64,000 bases of DNA, from NCBI RefSeq assembly GCF_000757425.2, contig NZ_JPKR02000005.1:62001-126000 (forward strand), read 5' to 3'. Each line of letters starts with the position of its first letter. Position 1 is the first letter of the stretch. Source of the DNA: Tatumella morbirosei. GTDB lineage: Bacteria > Pseudomonadota > Gammaproteobacteria > Enterobacterales > Enterobacteriaceae. The notes beneath the pieces were generated by a model that saw only the letters and a program-made list of their open reading frames with translations, had not been told where the DNA came from and ran no database searches. The position numbers and the translations under genes are program-made. Of this stretch, positions 36,567 to 46,144 are shown one piece after another.

Positions 36567-37856
36567 ATGAAAAAAATAACTAATGATAGCAATACACCGC
36601 ACCGTGCCGGCTGGCAAAAAGCGATAGGTGGCGGATTACTGGCCGCCTGTCTGTTACCGGTGATGGCACAGGCCGTCGCCGATGATGGTAACCCGCAAAC
36701 TGCCAACGATTTCAGTGAAATTTTCACCAAAGGCAAGGTCAGTGGCAGTATCCGTTCTCTCTACTATTCCACACACAATGCCTATTTTGTCTCTCACTAT
36801 AACCAGGACACCGTCAGCTACGGGGGTTTCCTGAAATATGAAACGGCGCCTTATGACGGTTTTAACATGGGTGTCAGTGGACTGTTTGTCCGTGGTATTG
36901 ATCACGGCAGTGCGGACCAGACCGTTAGCGAACTGGGAGAAAACCAGACCAATATCGGTGAAGCCTGGTTACAGTGGAAAGGGGATGATTTCCGCATAAC
37001 CGGCGGTAACCAGCAGCTGGATTTACCTTTCCTGGGTAACTATGACTGGCGTATCACCCCGATCATTTATCAGGCGGTGGATATGGAATATGGTCAGGGC
37101 GAAGACTTCCTGCGCGCGACTAAAGTTTTCCGCTACAAACCCTGGGGCTCCGATACTCAGGGCCGTTATACCGCCTATAACACGACCGATAAAACGGCAG
37201 GTATGTGGTCGCTGGGCGCCGGACATCACCTGGATGCCGGCAGCACTCATCTGAATGGCGTGGCCTGGTACGAAAGCTATCGCGACTACACCAATATTTT
37301 CTATACCGAAGGTCATGCCAGCTGGAATAACGTCGCCATGACCCCGGATTTCGGGGTGCAATATATTCGTGGTACCGGCAACGGTAAAGATCTGGCGGGT
37401 CCGGTGAACAGCCAGAGCATTGGCTGGCAGTTATCCCTGAACCTGACGCCACAATTGAACTGGAAGCTGGGTTATGATTACCTGTCGAATAATGCTAACA
37501 GCTATCAGTACGCGCTGGTCACCCCGTACGCACATAACGCCTCATCAGGCCCTTACTTTGCACAACCGTTCTTTACCAGTACCCAGGATCTGGGAAATGG
37601 CAACGCCTGGTCGACCAGCCTGAACTATAACTACAATCAGAATCTGACCGTCGGTACCCGTTATACCTGGATGGATCTGACCCCGCCGGCCGCTTCCGGT
37701 AGCCTGCGTCAGTCAGAATATCTGGTCTACGGTGTCTGGAACTTTGACGGCGTGCTGAAGGGGCTGAGCCTGAATGATTTCCTCGGGGTGCAGACTTCCC
37801 CACTGTACAAGAAAGATTTCTGGCAGAACCGCGTCACTCTGCAATACGATTTCTGA
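36567..37856 (+). CDS. OprD-family outer-membrane porin
   Basis: A 429-residue outer-membrane protein with a long signal peptide ending MAQAVA (~residue 36). The mature start QTANDFSEIFTKGKVSGSIR and the repeated beta-strand pattern, ending in aromatic QYDF, fit an 18-strand OprD/OccD-type substrate-specific channel. OprD proteins are common in pseudomonads and rarer in enterobacteria. It follows the deaminase after 72 bp with no strong terminator, so it probably supplies the outer-membrane step for the purine-type substrate. Confidence 0.85.
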   Translation: MKKITNDSNTPHRAGWQKAIGGGLLAACLLPVMAQAVADDGNPQTANDFSEIFTKGKVSGSIRSLYYSTHNAYFVSHYNQDTVSYGGFLKYETAPYDGFNMGVSGLFVRGIDHGSADQTVSELGENQTNIGEAWLQWKGDDFRITGGNQQLDLPFLGNYDWRITPIIYQAVDMEYGQGEDFLRATKVFRYKPWGSDTQGRYTAYNTTDKTAGMWSLGAGHHLDAGSTHLNGVAWYESYRDYTNIFYTEGHASWNNVAMTPDFGVQYIRGTGNGKDLAGPVNSQSIGWQLSLNLTPQLNWKLGYDYLSNNANSYQYALVTPYAHNASSGPYFAQPFFTSTQDLGNGNAWSTSLNYNYNQNLTVGTRYTWMDLTPPAASGSLRQSEYLVYGVWNFDGVLKGLSLNDFLGVQTSPLYKKDFWQNRVTLQYDF

Positions 37857-37863
37857 TGTATTT

Positions 37864-37892
37864 ACGGCGGGTGCCTGCACCCGTTGTTTTTC
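37864..37892 (+). terminator. Intrinsic terminator after the porin gene
   Basis: The stem ACGGCGGGTGC / GCACCCGTTGT (two G-U pairs) closes on a 2-nt CT, so the innermost C-G pair opens to give a CCTG loop. TTTTTCC follows. It lies 7 bp after the porin stop and closes the purine-type operon. Confidence 0.8.
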
Positions 37893-38065
37893 CTGCTCTC
37901 TTCGAAAATCTCTGATTTCGCCGCCGTCAGCCATTCCCCTTTAGCCACCTTCCGGAAAAGCAATGGCGAAATTAATTTTAAATAAAATAACAACGGACTT
38001 AACAACCAGACAAAAAAAAGATTACACTAGCGCTATTATTAACGGGGACCTAATGGAATTGTCAT

Positions 38066-38497
38066 TTGTCATTTCTTATCCGGTTATCGCACACTAAACT
38101 TCCTGCAGTTATTGCCATCCTGGCAATACTGATGTTGTTTATTGCCCCGGAAATATCCCGTTCATTACAAAACTCCTCCGCCACACCCACTGCCAGTATC
38201 TCTGCTTCTTCTGAGGTGGCAATGCCGGGCATGTCTGTGACCTCGCATATGGTCATGGAGAAACATGCCGCACCCCACTCTGCTCCGGCTGTTGACCCAA
38301 TGTCGGGAATGGATGATATTGCCTGTGGATACTGCGTGATGCTGCTGCATATGCCGGTACTGCTGGCAATGATGGTCTTCCTGTGCTGGTTCAGTTTACT
38401 GTTGCGTCGCGCCCCACCCGCCAGGCGACATTACGCCCTGCCGGTTCGTTTATTCACCGGCGATCTTCAACCCCGGGGTCCTCCCCTCTGCTGCTGA
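38066..38497 (+). CDS. DUF2946 family protein; true start displaced by a 7-bp duplication
   Basis: A 143-residue protein with a hydrophobic N-terminal segment (VIAILAILMLFIAP), a Met/His-rich linker and the CGYC pair characteristic of DUF2946, a family often linked to copper genes. A second membrane segment follows. The ORF opens only with TTG 38066. An ATG at 38053 with an upstream GGGGA would read into the same protein if one copy of the tandem heptamer TTGTCAT-TTGTCAT (38059-38072) were removed. The gene may be translated weakly from TTG or be off. YobA/CopC lies 300 bp downstream on the same strand. Confidence 0.65.
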   Translation: MSFLIRLSHTKLPAVIAILAILMLFIAPEISRSLQNSSATPTASISASSEVAMPGMSVTSHMVMEKHAAPHSAPAVDPMSGMDDIACGYCVMLLHMPVLLAMMVFLCWFSLLLRRAPPARRHYALPVRLFTGDLQPRGPPLCC

Positions 38498-38568
38498 ATT
38501 TCCTGTTCTGTCTCTGAGGATGAACGGCAGATTATTTTGCTGTAGGTAAATAATATGTGCATTCGCTC

Positions 38569-38618
38569 AGGAATAATTACGTCTTAAATAAAAGACGGTT
38601 ATTTCCGTGATTATTCCT
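38569..38618. repeat. Nested inverted repeat upstream of yobA
   Basis: The outer arms AGGAATAATTACG and CGTGATTATTCCT pair over 13 bp with one mismatch (G-T). Inside them GTCTT and AAGAC form a second short stem. The element lies ~180 bp before the yobA start and could be a structured leader or regulator site. No family was recognised. Confidence 0.5.
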
Positions 38619-38798
38619 CATCATCAGGATCGGACATTTATCTATTTTCAGAATAACTATTCACTGTTGTCATTATGGCCACAGGTCTGGTTTTCAGTCT
38701 TCGGGAATAAATTATTCATTGCCATCAGGCGCGTCCCCCGAAATATATTGTTAATTTACGCAGGTCAGTCAATGACCGGCGACTCACAAGGAATGATT

Positions 38799-39173
38799 AT
38801 GTCTTTTTCAGCAAAAAATATCGTTGCAGCGTTATCTTTACTGGGCTGTGCGTTACTCAGTCAGCAGGCGCTGGCACATGCTCATCTGACCTCTGCCGAG
38901 CCGGCACAACAGAGTGAAGTTTCGGTCTCACCTGACCATTTAACACTGCATTTTTCTGAAGATTTAGAAGCGGCCTTTACCGGCATCACTCTGTCACAGG
39001 CCGATGGCAGGCAGGTGGCGACCGGTAAAGCCAGCGTGGAAGATAACGCGAAAAGTACCCTGATTGTGCCGGTGACTCAGCCGCTGAGCCATGGGAAATA
39101 TCAGGTTGACTGGCATGCACTGTCTGTCGACGGGCATAAAACCAAAGGCAGTTATACTTTCACTGTGAAGTAA
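38799..39173 (+). CDS. yobA: YobA/CopC-family periplasmic copper-binding protein
   Basis: A 124-residue protein, the length of E. coli YobA, from ATG 38799, which has AAGGA 6 bp upstream; the in-frame extension to 38607 is unsupported. The signal peptide ends QQALA and the mature protein begins HAHLTSAEPA. N-terminal His plus the C-terminal DGHKTKGSYTFTV give the Cu(II) site of CopC proteins. The partner membrane protein gene (yebZ/CopD), which follows yobA in E. coli, is missing; araC lies next in opposite orientation. Confidence 0.9.
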   Translation: MSFSAKNIVAALSLLGCALLSQQALAHAHLTSAEPAQQSEVSVSPDHLTLHFSEDLEAAFTGITLSQADGRQVATGKASVEDNAKSTLIVPVTQPLSHGKYQVDWHALSVDGHKTKGSYTFTVK

Positions 39174-39182
39174 GCCCTGTGA

Positions 39183-39206
39183 TGCCGGTATCAGAGGATA
39201 CCGGCA
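39183..39206. terminator. Bidirectional hairpin between yobA and araC
   Basis: A perfect 10-bp stem TGCCGGTATC / GATACCGGCA with an AGAG loop in the 36-bp gap between two convergent genes. Confidence 0.6.
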
Positions 39207-39209
39207 GTC

Positions 39210-40106
39210 TCATCGGGGAGGCTCGACAGATAACATGGCTTCATCTTCATGGCTACGCCGCCGAAAATCACTGGGGCTGACCCCTACCCGTTTACGAAAA
39301 ACCCTGGAAAAATAGAGCTGATCGTCATATCCCACTTCTCTGGCCACCGTGGCCACCGGTTCCAGGGTCGACTGTAGTAATAACCGGGCACGGATAATCC
39401 GTTGATCTTCACGCCAGCGCAGCAGGTTGACTCCCAGTTGTTCGCGGAACAGATGAGCCAGCCGTGACGGCGATAAACAAACATGCCGGGCAATATCCTC
39501 AATTTTCAGATCACTGGCCAGACGCAGTGTCATAAACTGACAGGCTTCCACAATTCGGGCATCACGAACCTGTTGCTGGTGTCTGGGGTCTTCCTCTGCC
39601 GCCCTCAGCAACAGATTTTCCAGCAGATTCATCGACATTTCTTCGGCAAAGGGCCTTCCTGAATTGTGCACCTGCTCAATATTAATAAACATCTGACTGA
39701 ACTCAGCCTGCAAACTCTCCGGTAACCGTAATCTTCCTACGCCGGATTGCAGGGTGGACCACTGTAACCAGTTACTCCAGAAGGCTCTGGGACGGAAATA
39801 GACCCAACGATGAAACCAGTTATCACTGTCCGGCGCCCGGCCATAGTAATGCGCCATTTGCGGCTGAAACAGCAACATATCTCCGGGCTCACAGTCAAAA
39901 CCGGCTTCGCCTTCAAAAACCCGTCCCTTTCCACTAATGGTGAGATTAAGAATATACCCTTTCATCCCTTCCGGGCGGTCAATAAAGAAATCCAGAGCTC
40001 CCCCGGCGGTGATTGGCGTCAACCCCGCCACCAGCCAGGCATTAAAATGATAGCCCGGCAGTAACGGATCTTTCTGTAATTTGCCGGATGACGAATGCAA
40101 CATCAT
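39210..40106 (-). CDS. araC: AraC, arabinose-responsive regulator
   Basis: A 298-residue protein that follows E. coli AraC throughout. The N-terminal arabinose-binding cupin/dimerisation domain has [35 protein letters not shown] and [10 protein letters not shown]. The C-terminal domain has two helix-turn-helix motifs ([17 protein letters not shown] and [17 protein letters not shown]). It activates araBAD and transport operons with arabinose. Unlike in E. coli it is not divergent from araBAD. It lies 66 bp downstream of araH on the same strand and may be cotranscribed with araFGH. Confidence 0.95.
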   Translation of the reverse strand: MMLHSSSGKLQKDPLLPGYHFNAWLVAGLTPITAGGALDFFIDRPEGMKGYILNLTISGKGRVFEGEAGFDCEPGDMLLFQPQMAHYYGRAPDSDNWFHRWVYFRPRAFWSNWLQWSTLQSGVGRLRLPESLQAEFSQMFINIEQVHNSGRPFAEEMSMNLLENLLLRAAEEDPRHQQQVRDARIVEACQFMTLRLASDLKIEDIARHVCLSPSRLAHLFREQLGVNLLRWREDQRIIRARLLLQSTLEPVATVAREVGYDDQLYFSRVFRKRVGVSPSDFRRRSHEDEAMLSVEPPR

Positions 40107-40172
40107 AAATTCTCCCCGGAACTCAAAGAAGCAAACTCACCAGGCGCATGGTGAATCACAACGCTTTCAGAC

Positions 40173-41159
40173 TTAGCTTTTTTGTTTATAGCGGTCAAAA
40201 ATAACCGCTGCCAGCAAAATAGCACCCCGTACGACATACTGTGAAAACGGTGAAATATTCAGCAGATTCATGGCATTTTCCACGGTGCCTAATATTAATA
40301 CCCCGGCTACGACATAAGAAATGCGGCCTACCCCACCTTTTAGCGAAACGCCTCCTAACACACAGGCAGAAATCACTACCAACTCATAGCCCAGCGATGT
40401 CATCGGCTGGCCGCTCGTCATGCGGGAGGCCAGAATGATTCCCGCTGCGGCCGATACCAGCCCGGAAAGGATGAAAATAATAATCCGGGTGCGGACGACA
40501 GGCACCCCGGCCAGTCTGGCGGCTTCCTCATTACCACCAATCGCCAAAGTATTTCTGCCAAAAATGGTTTTATTTAGCAGGAATCCAAACACGACCATCG
40601 TTAAAATCGTCAGCCAGATGGGTGCCGGCACCCCGAGCCAGTTGGCATATCCCAGGCTGAAAAACGAATCATCATCAATGCCCACCGCTTTACCGTCCGA
40701 GATGATATAAGCCAGGCCGCGGACAATCTGCATTGTCGCCAGCGTCGTAATCAGGGCATTAATTTTAAGCCGCGCAATCACAAATCCATTGACCAATCCG
40801 GTCAGACAACCCAGTAATAAACCGGCCCCCACGCCAATCCACATATTTTCGGTCAGGTTCATCACTACCGCGGTCACCACTCCGGCACAGGCAATCACCG
40901 AAGCGACAGACAGATCAAAATCACCGGAAGCCAGGCAAAACAGCATTCCGCAGGCCACCATCCCGGACATCGACATAGCCAGTCCCAGGCCTTTCATATT
41001 GATAAACGTGGCAAAGTTAGGCACGAAAATGGCACAGACGATAAACAGCAATGCAAATACCACCAGCATGCCAAAATTGTTCCACAGCCGGTTAAGGCGT
41101 TGCCCGGAAGACACTGCCAGCGGTGCGGTGGCAGAAGGGGTTGAAGTTGAATTAGTCAT
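40173..41159 (-). CDS. araH: AraH, L-arabinose ABC permease
   Basis: A 328-residue inner-membrane permease of the ribose/arabinose (RbsC) family, matching E. coli AraH in length. Multiple hydrophobic segments and the family block GGNEEAARLAGVPV, plus LGGVSLKGGVG near the C-terminus, are present. It forms the channel of the high-affinity arabinose importer with AraG and AraF. The gene follows araG by 15 bp. Confidence 0.93.
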   Translation of the reverse strand: MTNSTSTPSATAPLAVSSGQRLNRLWNNFGMLVVFALLFIVCAIFVPNFATFINMKGLGLAMSMSGMVACGMLFCLASGDFDLSVASVIACAGVVTAVVMNLTENMWIGVGAGLLLGCLTGLVNGFVIARLKINALITTLATMQIVRGLAYIISDGKAVGIDDDSFFSLGYANWLGVPAPIWLTILTMVVFGFLLNKTIFGRNTLAIGGNEEAARLAGVPVVRTRIIIFILSGLVSAAAGIILASRMTSGQPMTSLGYELVVISACVLGGVSLKGGVGRISYVVAGVLILGTVENAMNLLNISPFSQYVVRGAILLAAVIFDRYKQKS

Positions 41160-41174
41160 AGTTAACTCCTGGTT

Positions 41175-42698
41175 TCAGGCAACAGCCGGTTGTCCGGAGG
41201 CTACCGGCATCGCCAGGCTCAATGCCTGAGATTCGCTCGCCTGATCATGAGAAAGCTCACCGGCAATGGCACCTTCACGCATCACGAGAATACGATCTGC
41301 CAGTCCTAACACTTCTGGCAGGTCACTGGAGGCAAACAATACGGCAACGCCCTGCGAGGCCAGTTGATAGATCAGCTGATAAATTTCATGTTTAGCGCCC
41401 ACATCGATACCCCGGGTAGGCTCATCCAGTAACATCACTTTAATATGGCTTTCTGACAACCAACGGCCGAGGATAGCTTTCTGCTGATTTCCGCCAGAGA
41501 GCCGGGCGATTTGCTGTTCACCGGTCGGGGTCTTGATTTTTAACCCCCGGATATGCTGCCCGGCGTTCTCCAGTTCCCAGTGGTTATCCACCAGCCAGCC
41601 CGCCGACAAATGTTCACGCCTGGCGCTGATATTGATATTTTCATTAACTGAGTGAACGGGGATGATACCGTCAGCTTTTCTGTCCTCCGGGCAGAGCAGA
41701 ATACCGGAACGAATAGCATCGATGGGTTGCGACAGACGGAGTTTTGCCCCCTCCAGCCACACCTCCCCGGAAAGTATTTTGCTGGCACCGAACAGTCCTT
41801 TCAGTAATTCGGTCCGTCCGGCACCGACCAGGCCAAATAATCCGACAATTTCCCCGGATCTAACCTGCAGGGAAACCGGTTGTTTCACCCCGGTGGTATG
41901 GAATTTATCCAGCCTCAGGCGGGTTTCACCGACGGGACGCGGCTGGTAACCATAGATATCACCAATATCGCGCCCCACCATCGCCTGCACCAGTTGTTGG
42001 TGGCTAAGCCGGGTCATATCATCGAAAGTGCAGACGTAGCGACCATCTTTAAATACCGTCACCGCATCACTTAAGGCAAAAATTTCTTCCATCCGGTGCG
42101 AGACATAGAGCACCACTTTGCCCTGTGCCCTCAGTTGACGGAGCACACGAAACAGGTGCTCAGTTTCGCGGGCAGACAACGAGCTGGTCGGTTCATCGAA
42201 GGCAATCACCTGCGCATCACGCGCCAGCGCTTTGGCTATCTCCACCATCTGCCACTGGCCGAGTGACAGGTATTTAAGCGGAGTTTCCGGGTCGATAGTC
42301 ATCCCGAGAGCGCTGAGTTGCTGTTGGGCTTTTTGTCGCAACAGCTTTTTATTTAACAATCCACCCTGACCGGGTAACTGACCCAGGAAAATATTCTCGG
42401 CAACTGTCAGTTCCGGCACGAGATGCAATTCCTGATAAATAATGGCAATACCCGCCTGTAAAGCCTCGGTGGTATTACTGAATGCCACCGGTTTCCCCTG
42501 AAGAATTAACGTTCCTTCGGTGGGGGTATAACTGCCGCTGAGGATTTTCAGTAACGTCGATTTGCCGGCACCATTTTCGCCCATCAATGCATGAATCTGC
42601 CCCTGCTTACAACTGAAGGAGATATCCTGCAACGCTTTAACCCCGGGGAAACTTTTGCCTATCCCCTGAAACGCCAGAGGCGCGGAGGTTCTTATCAT
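41175..42698 (-). CDS. araG: AraG, L-arabinose ABC ATPase
   Basis: A 507-residue tandem ATPase. The N-terminal half has Walker [10 protein letters not shown] and Walker [13 protein letters not shown]. The C-terminal half has [15 protein letters not shown] and [10 protein letters not shown], with the usual degenerate second Walker A (GLVGAGRTE). Length and order match E. coli AraG. A hairpin (42740-42767) separates it from araF, which should keep binding-protein message more abundant than ATPase message. Confidence 0.94.
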   Translation of the reverse strand: MIRTSAPLAFQGIGKSFPGVKALQDISFSCKQGQIHALMGENGAGKSTLLKILSGSYTPTEGTLILQGKPVAFSNTTEALQAGIAIIYQELHLVPELTVAENIFLGQLPGQGGLLNKKLLRQKAQQQLSALGMTIDPETPLKYLSLGQWQMVEIAKALARDAQVIAFDEPTSSLSARETEHLFRVLRQLRAQGKVVLYVSHRMEEIFALSDAVTVFKDGRYVCTFDDMTRLSHQQLVQAMVGRDIGDIYGYQPRPVGETRLRLDKFHTTGVKQPVSLQVRSGEIVGLFGLVGAGRTELLKGLFGASKILSGEVWLEGAKLRLSQPIDAIRSGILLCPEDRKADGIIPVHSVNENINISARREHLSAGWLVDNHWELENAGQHIRGLKIKTPTGEQQIARLSGGNQQKAILGRWLSESHIKVMLLDEPTRGIDVGAKHEIYQLIYQLASQGVAVLFASSDLPEVLGLADRILVMREGAIAGELSHDQASESQALSLAMPVASGQPAVA

Positions 42699-42739
42699 AA
42701 CGGCTCCCGATCACAGTCAATGACAACATGATAATTTTG

Positions 42740-42767
42740 ACGCTCCGCCCCCCAGGCGACGGAGCGT
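42740..42767 (-). repeat. Hairpin between araF and araG
   Basis: An 8-bp perfect stem ACGCTCCG / CGGAGCGT with a 12-nt loop lies 9 bp after the araF stop. Such hairpins between binding-protein and ATPase genes stabilise the upstream transcript. Confidence 0.6.
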
Positions 42768-42776
42768 GGCTGCGGT

Positions 42777-43760
42777 TTACATCAGCCCTTTTTTCTTCAG
42801 TTCTTGCTTAAAGTTGTCACGGGTAATCAGCACCACATCGGTAACTTCGGTAAATGCGGGCGGTTGTTCATCTTTGGTCACCCAGTTAAACAACATCTGG
42901 CTGCTTTTATAGCCGTGGATATCCGGACTCGGTAGTAAAGAACCGTAGAAACCGGTGGCTTTGGCTTTGGAAAGTTCGCTGACGGCATCGACTCCGTTAA
43001 TGCCAATACCAATCACATCTGCGGCTTTAAATCCCTGGCCTTCGGTCGCCCGAACACCCCCCAACACGGTGTTGTCATTCATACCGACAATCAGCCAGTG
43101 CTTAACCTGGGGGTGCTGAACCAGCAACGAATTACCGGCATCCAGCGCCCCCGGAATATCATTTGATTTGGTGGGAATCTGATAAATCTGTGCAGCAGGG
43201 AAACCCGAGGCTTTCAGGGCGTCCATAGCGCCGGTAGTACGACGCCTTGCAGTATCCAGTTCATCCGCGGTAATCGCCATCACCGCTGTGTCTTTCACAT
43301 CCCAGCCACGTTTCTGCATCTCTTTATAGAGTTCCTGGCCCTGGCGCTCACCAATTTTGGTGGCAGCCATCATCACCAGCGGGACAGCAGTCATCGGCTG
43401 GCCTTTGGCATTCACGAACTGGTCATCTACCGCAATCACTTTCATATCGTAACTGCGGGCTTTGGCAATGATAGCGGCGCCGAGTTTAGGATCCGGGGTA
43501 CAGATAACAAAGCCTTTGGCACCGCTGGCCGCCAGGCTATCAATGGCATTCAGCGTTTTTTCTCCGTCAGGAACCGCAATCTTGATGACATTAAACCCCA
43601 TATCTTTGCCGGCTTTATCGGCAAACGCCCATTCGGTCTGGAACCAGGGTTCTTCTGGTTGCTTGACCAGAAATCCCAGTTTCAGGGTATCTGCCAACAC
43701 TGAATGGGACATCAGGGCGGCCAGGCCAAGCGCAGCTAACAGTTGGGTAGATTTACGCAT
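42777..43760 (-). CDS. araF: AraF, periplasmic L-arabinose-binding protein
   Basis: A 327-residue binding protein from ATG 43760 (MRKSTQLLAALG), with a signal peptide ending HSVLA. E. coli AraF has 329 residues. Sugar-site segments LGFLVKQPEEPWFQTEW, FVICTPDP and VGMNDNT match. The ORF extension to 43775 adds only five residues. It is the first gene of araFGH and has a predicted AraC/CRP promoter region upstream. Confidence 0.94.
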   Translation of the reverse strand: MRKSTQLLAALGLAALMSHSVLADTLKLGFLVKQPEEPWFQTEWAFADKAGKDMGFNVIKIAVPDGEKTLNAIDSLAASGAKGFVICTPDPKLGAAIIAKARSYDMKVIAVDDQFVNAKGQPMTAVPLVMMAATKIGERQGQELYKEMQKRGWDVKDTAVMAITADELDTARRRTTGAMDALKASGFPAAQIYQIPTKSNDIPGALDAGNSLLVQHPQVKHWLIVGMNDNTVLGGVRATEGQGFKAADVIGIGINGVDAVSELSKAKATGFYGSLLPSPDIHGYKSSQMLFNWVTKDEQPPAFTEVTDVVLITRDNFKQELKKKGLM

Positions 43761-43862
43761 TATTCTCTCCGGCAATGGTCACGATGTCGGGTGGCAGAAC
43801 AATGGACTTCAGCGGTTACGCCTGGCCGAATGGTCACTCCCCCCGGTAAAATCAGGGTTAGT

Positions 43863-43952
43863 TTTATCCTTGTTTACTTCAGGAAAGGGAGAGCAAAATC
43901 ACACCACTCAATGACAGCGAATTTATCCATACATTCAGCAAAATTAACCTTT
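43863..43952 (-). promoter_or_regulatory. araFGH promoter region with CRP-like site and tandem AraC sites
   Basis: Reading toward araF there is a CRP-like half site (TGTGATTTTGCTCTCC, 43888-43903) and a -10-like GATAAA (43863-43868), which puts CRP near -40. Further upstream lie two AraC-type 17-mers, CAGCGAATTTATCCATA (43915-43931) and CAGCAAAATTAACCTTT (43936-43952), 21 bp apart. They are oriented opposite to transcription of araF, as I recall for the E. coli araFGH promoter. Confidence 0.6.
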
Positions 43953-44147
43953 GAGTAACATTTGAAGTCGATCACAATTTCGGTCATTTATCGGATAAAA
44001 AAGCAAATAAAGCCATATTTCACAGAAGTTATAGCCACTCCCGGAGGCAAGTGAAAGAACACTTAACCGCTATGAATAGCTGTTTTTTACCAGTTCAGCG
44101 GGCAATCCCTTGCCACTGTGTCATCAACAGCCTGGTGTAATTAGCCA
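43953..44147. other. Intergenic region between the ytf/yjfF operon and araF
   Basis: The remaining ~195 bp of the 387-bp gap show no ORF. The area just downstream of yjfF (44100-44147) contains no clear U-tailed terminator, so read-through from the ytfQ operon into araFGH is possible. Confidence 0.4.
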
Positions 44148-45131
44148 TCAGCTTAACCGACGGACTGGCGCATTTTTCTGTCGACTCCACCAGTAAGTCA
44201 GTAGGCGCTGCAAACTGATAAACACAAACAACAGAATTCCGATGGCAATTTTGGTCCACCAGGAGCTCAGCGTGCCGTCAAAATTAATCCATGTCTGGAT
44301 CAGGCCCTGAATCAGTACGCCAAACAGAGTCCCCAGTACAGTGCCTACCCCGCCTGACAGTAAGGTCCCTCCGATCACCACTGAGGCTATCGAATCCAGC
44401 TCAACCCCGACACCCGCCAGGGCATAGCCGGCAGAGGTATATACCGAGAAGACAATTCCGGCTAACACTGCCAGGGTTGTCGACAGCATATAGACCTTCA
44501 GCGTGGTCGCTCTGACCGATACTCCCATCAGCCGGGCAGAGGTCAGGTTTCCGCCGATGGCGTAGACCTGGTTACCAAAGCGACTGCGGTGAGCCAGCAG
44601 GATCCCGCCAGCGACCACCACCAGCATAATCACCGCCAGCAGGCTGAGTCGCCCACCTCCCGGAATCTTCCAGCTCAGTGAGGACAAGGTGGTATACAGC
44701 GGATCGTCAATCGGGATTGAGTTTTCAGAGATCAGATAACTGCAGCCACGTAGCAGAAACATCCCGGCCAGCGTAATAATAAACGCAGGGATCTTCAGTG
44801 CATCAATCAGCCAGCCCATCAGCGCTCCGAAGGCCGCGCCGGCCACCAGAATAATCGCAAATGCCAGCCACGGATCCATATGGTACTGAGTGATCATCCG
44901 CGCGATAAACACCCCGGTAAAGGCGATCACCGCCCCTACCGACAGATCGATACCGCCGGAGAGGATCACAAAGGTCATCCCCACCGCAATAATCCCCAGA
45001 AACGCATTATCGGTCAGGATATTACAGATCACTCTGGTCGTCGCGAACGCCGGATACTGACTCAGACAAAACAGATAGCCAGCGACAAAGACCACCAGCG
45101 TGATCATTAAAGGTAAATAGCGTTTAATCAT
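44148..45131 (-). CDS. yjfF: YjfF-type sugar ABC permease (galactofuranose/arabinose)
   Basis: A 327-residue RbsC-family permease, near the length of E. coli YjfF. Family blocks VILSGGIDLSVGAVIAF and YAIGGNLTSARLMGVS are present. It overlaps ytfT by one base and is the last gene of ytfQ-ytfR-ytfT-yjfF. The E. coli system imports furanose sugars, with galactofuranose as the best-known ligand. Confidence 0.92.
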   Translation of the reverse strand: MIKRYLPLMITLVVFVAGYLFCLSQYPAFATTRVICNILTDNAFLGIIAVGMTFVILSGGIDLSVGAVIAFTGVFIARMITQYHMDPWLAFAIILVAGAAFGALMGWLIDALKIPAFIITLAGMFLLRGCSYLISENSIPIDDPLYTTLSSLSWKIPGGGRLSLLAVIMLVVVAGGILLAHRSRFGNQVYAIGGNLTSARLMGVSVRATTLKVYMLSTTLAVLAGIVFSVYTSAGYALAGVGVELDSIASVVIGGTLLSGGVGTVLGTLFGVLIQGLIQTWINFDGTLSSWWTKIAIGILLFVFISLQRLLTYWWSRQKNAPVRRLS

Positions 45132-46144
45132 CAGCGTTCTCTCCGGGTAAACAGCGCCAGAAACCGCGGAGACTGCAACAGCAGCACCGCCATTACCACC
45201 AGGGCTTTCACCACCTGATTCAGTTCCGGCTGGAAACCTGACAGTAAAATCCCAGTGTTCATCGCCTGAATAATCAGTGCCCCGATCAGTGACAGAAACA
45301 GATTAAACCGCCCCCCGACCAGTGCCGTGCCGCCAATCACCACCGCCAGGATGGCATCCAGCTCCAGCCACAGCCCGGCATTATTCGCATCTGCAGCACG
45401 GATATCAGCGGCGACCAGAATCCCGGCCACCGCGGCACAAAGGCCGCTAATCACATAAGCGACAATCACTATCACCGCGCCATTCACCCCGGCATTTCGG
45501 GCAGCCCGCAGATTGATCCCTGTTGCTTCAAGGAATAAACCCAGCGCGGTTTTACGCACCAGCAGCCCTGTCAGCAGGGCGATAAATAAAGTGATCCACA
45601 CCGGCACCGGTAACCCCGCCAGGGCGCCAGACCCCAGCCAGGCCAGCGACGGATTATCAAAGGTGACGATCTGCCCCTGAGTGATCAACTGAGCGATACC
45701 CCGCCCGGCCACCATCAGGATCAGTGTCGCCACAAAGGGTTGTATTTTAAGAATAGCCACCAGGATGCCGTTCCACAGACCGCACACGACACCACTGAGC
45801 AACGCTGCACCAATCACCACCGGCAGTGAGTGCCCGGCGACCACCATGCTCACAGCGGTCGCCCCGGAGATAGCCATCACCGCTCCGACCGACAGATCGA
45901 TTCCTCCGGTGGCGATCACCAGCGTCATTCCCAGAGACAGAATAGCGACCGGAGCGGCCCGGTTCAGAATATCGATCGGGCTGCCAAATAACCGGCCATC
46001 ACGAATCTGTACTGAAAAGAAATTATCCGATACCAGGCTGTCAATAATCAGCACCAGTATCAGGGCGAGAATTTGCGGAATCCCCGGCGGCCAGCGCCGT
46101 TTATGTTTCTCCGTCACTACTACGGTTTCAGGAATTTCAGCCAT
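45131..46144 (-). CDS. ytfT: YtfT-type sugar ABC permease
   Basis: A 337-residue RbsC-family permease from ATG 46144 (MAEIPETVV), which has GGAGG upstream inside the end of ytfR (8-bp overlap). Blocks VIATGGIDLSVGAVMAIS and EATGINLRAARNAGVN fit. It forms a heterodimer with YjfF. Confidence 0.92.
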   Translation of the reverse strand: MAEIPETVVVTEKHKRRWPPGIPQILALILVLIIDSLVSDNFFSVQIRDGRLFGSPIDILNRAAPVAILSLGMTLVIATGGIDLSVGAVMAISGATAVSMVVAGHSLPVVIGAALLSGVVCGLWNGILVAILKIQPFVATLILMVAGRGIAQLITQGQIVTFDNPSLAWLGSGALAGLPVPVWITLFIALLTGLLVRKTALGLFLEATGINLRAARNAGVNGAVIVIVAYVISGLCAAVAGILVAADIRAADANNAGLWLELDAILAVVIGGTALVGGRFNLFLSLIGALIIQAMNTGILLSGFQPELNQVVKALVVMAVLLLQSPRFLALFTRRER

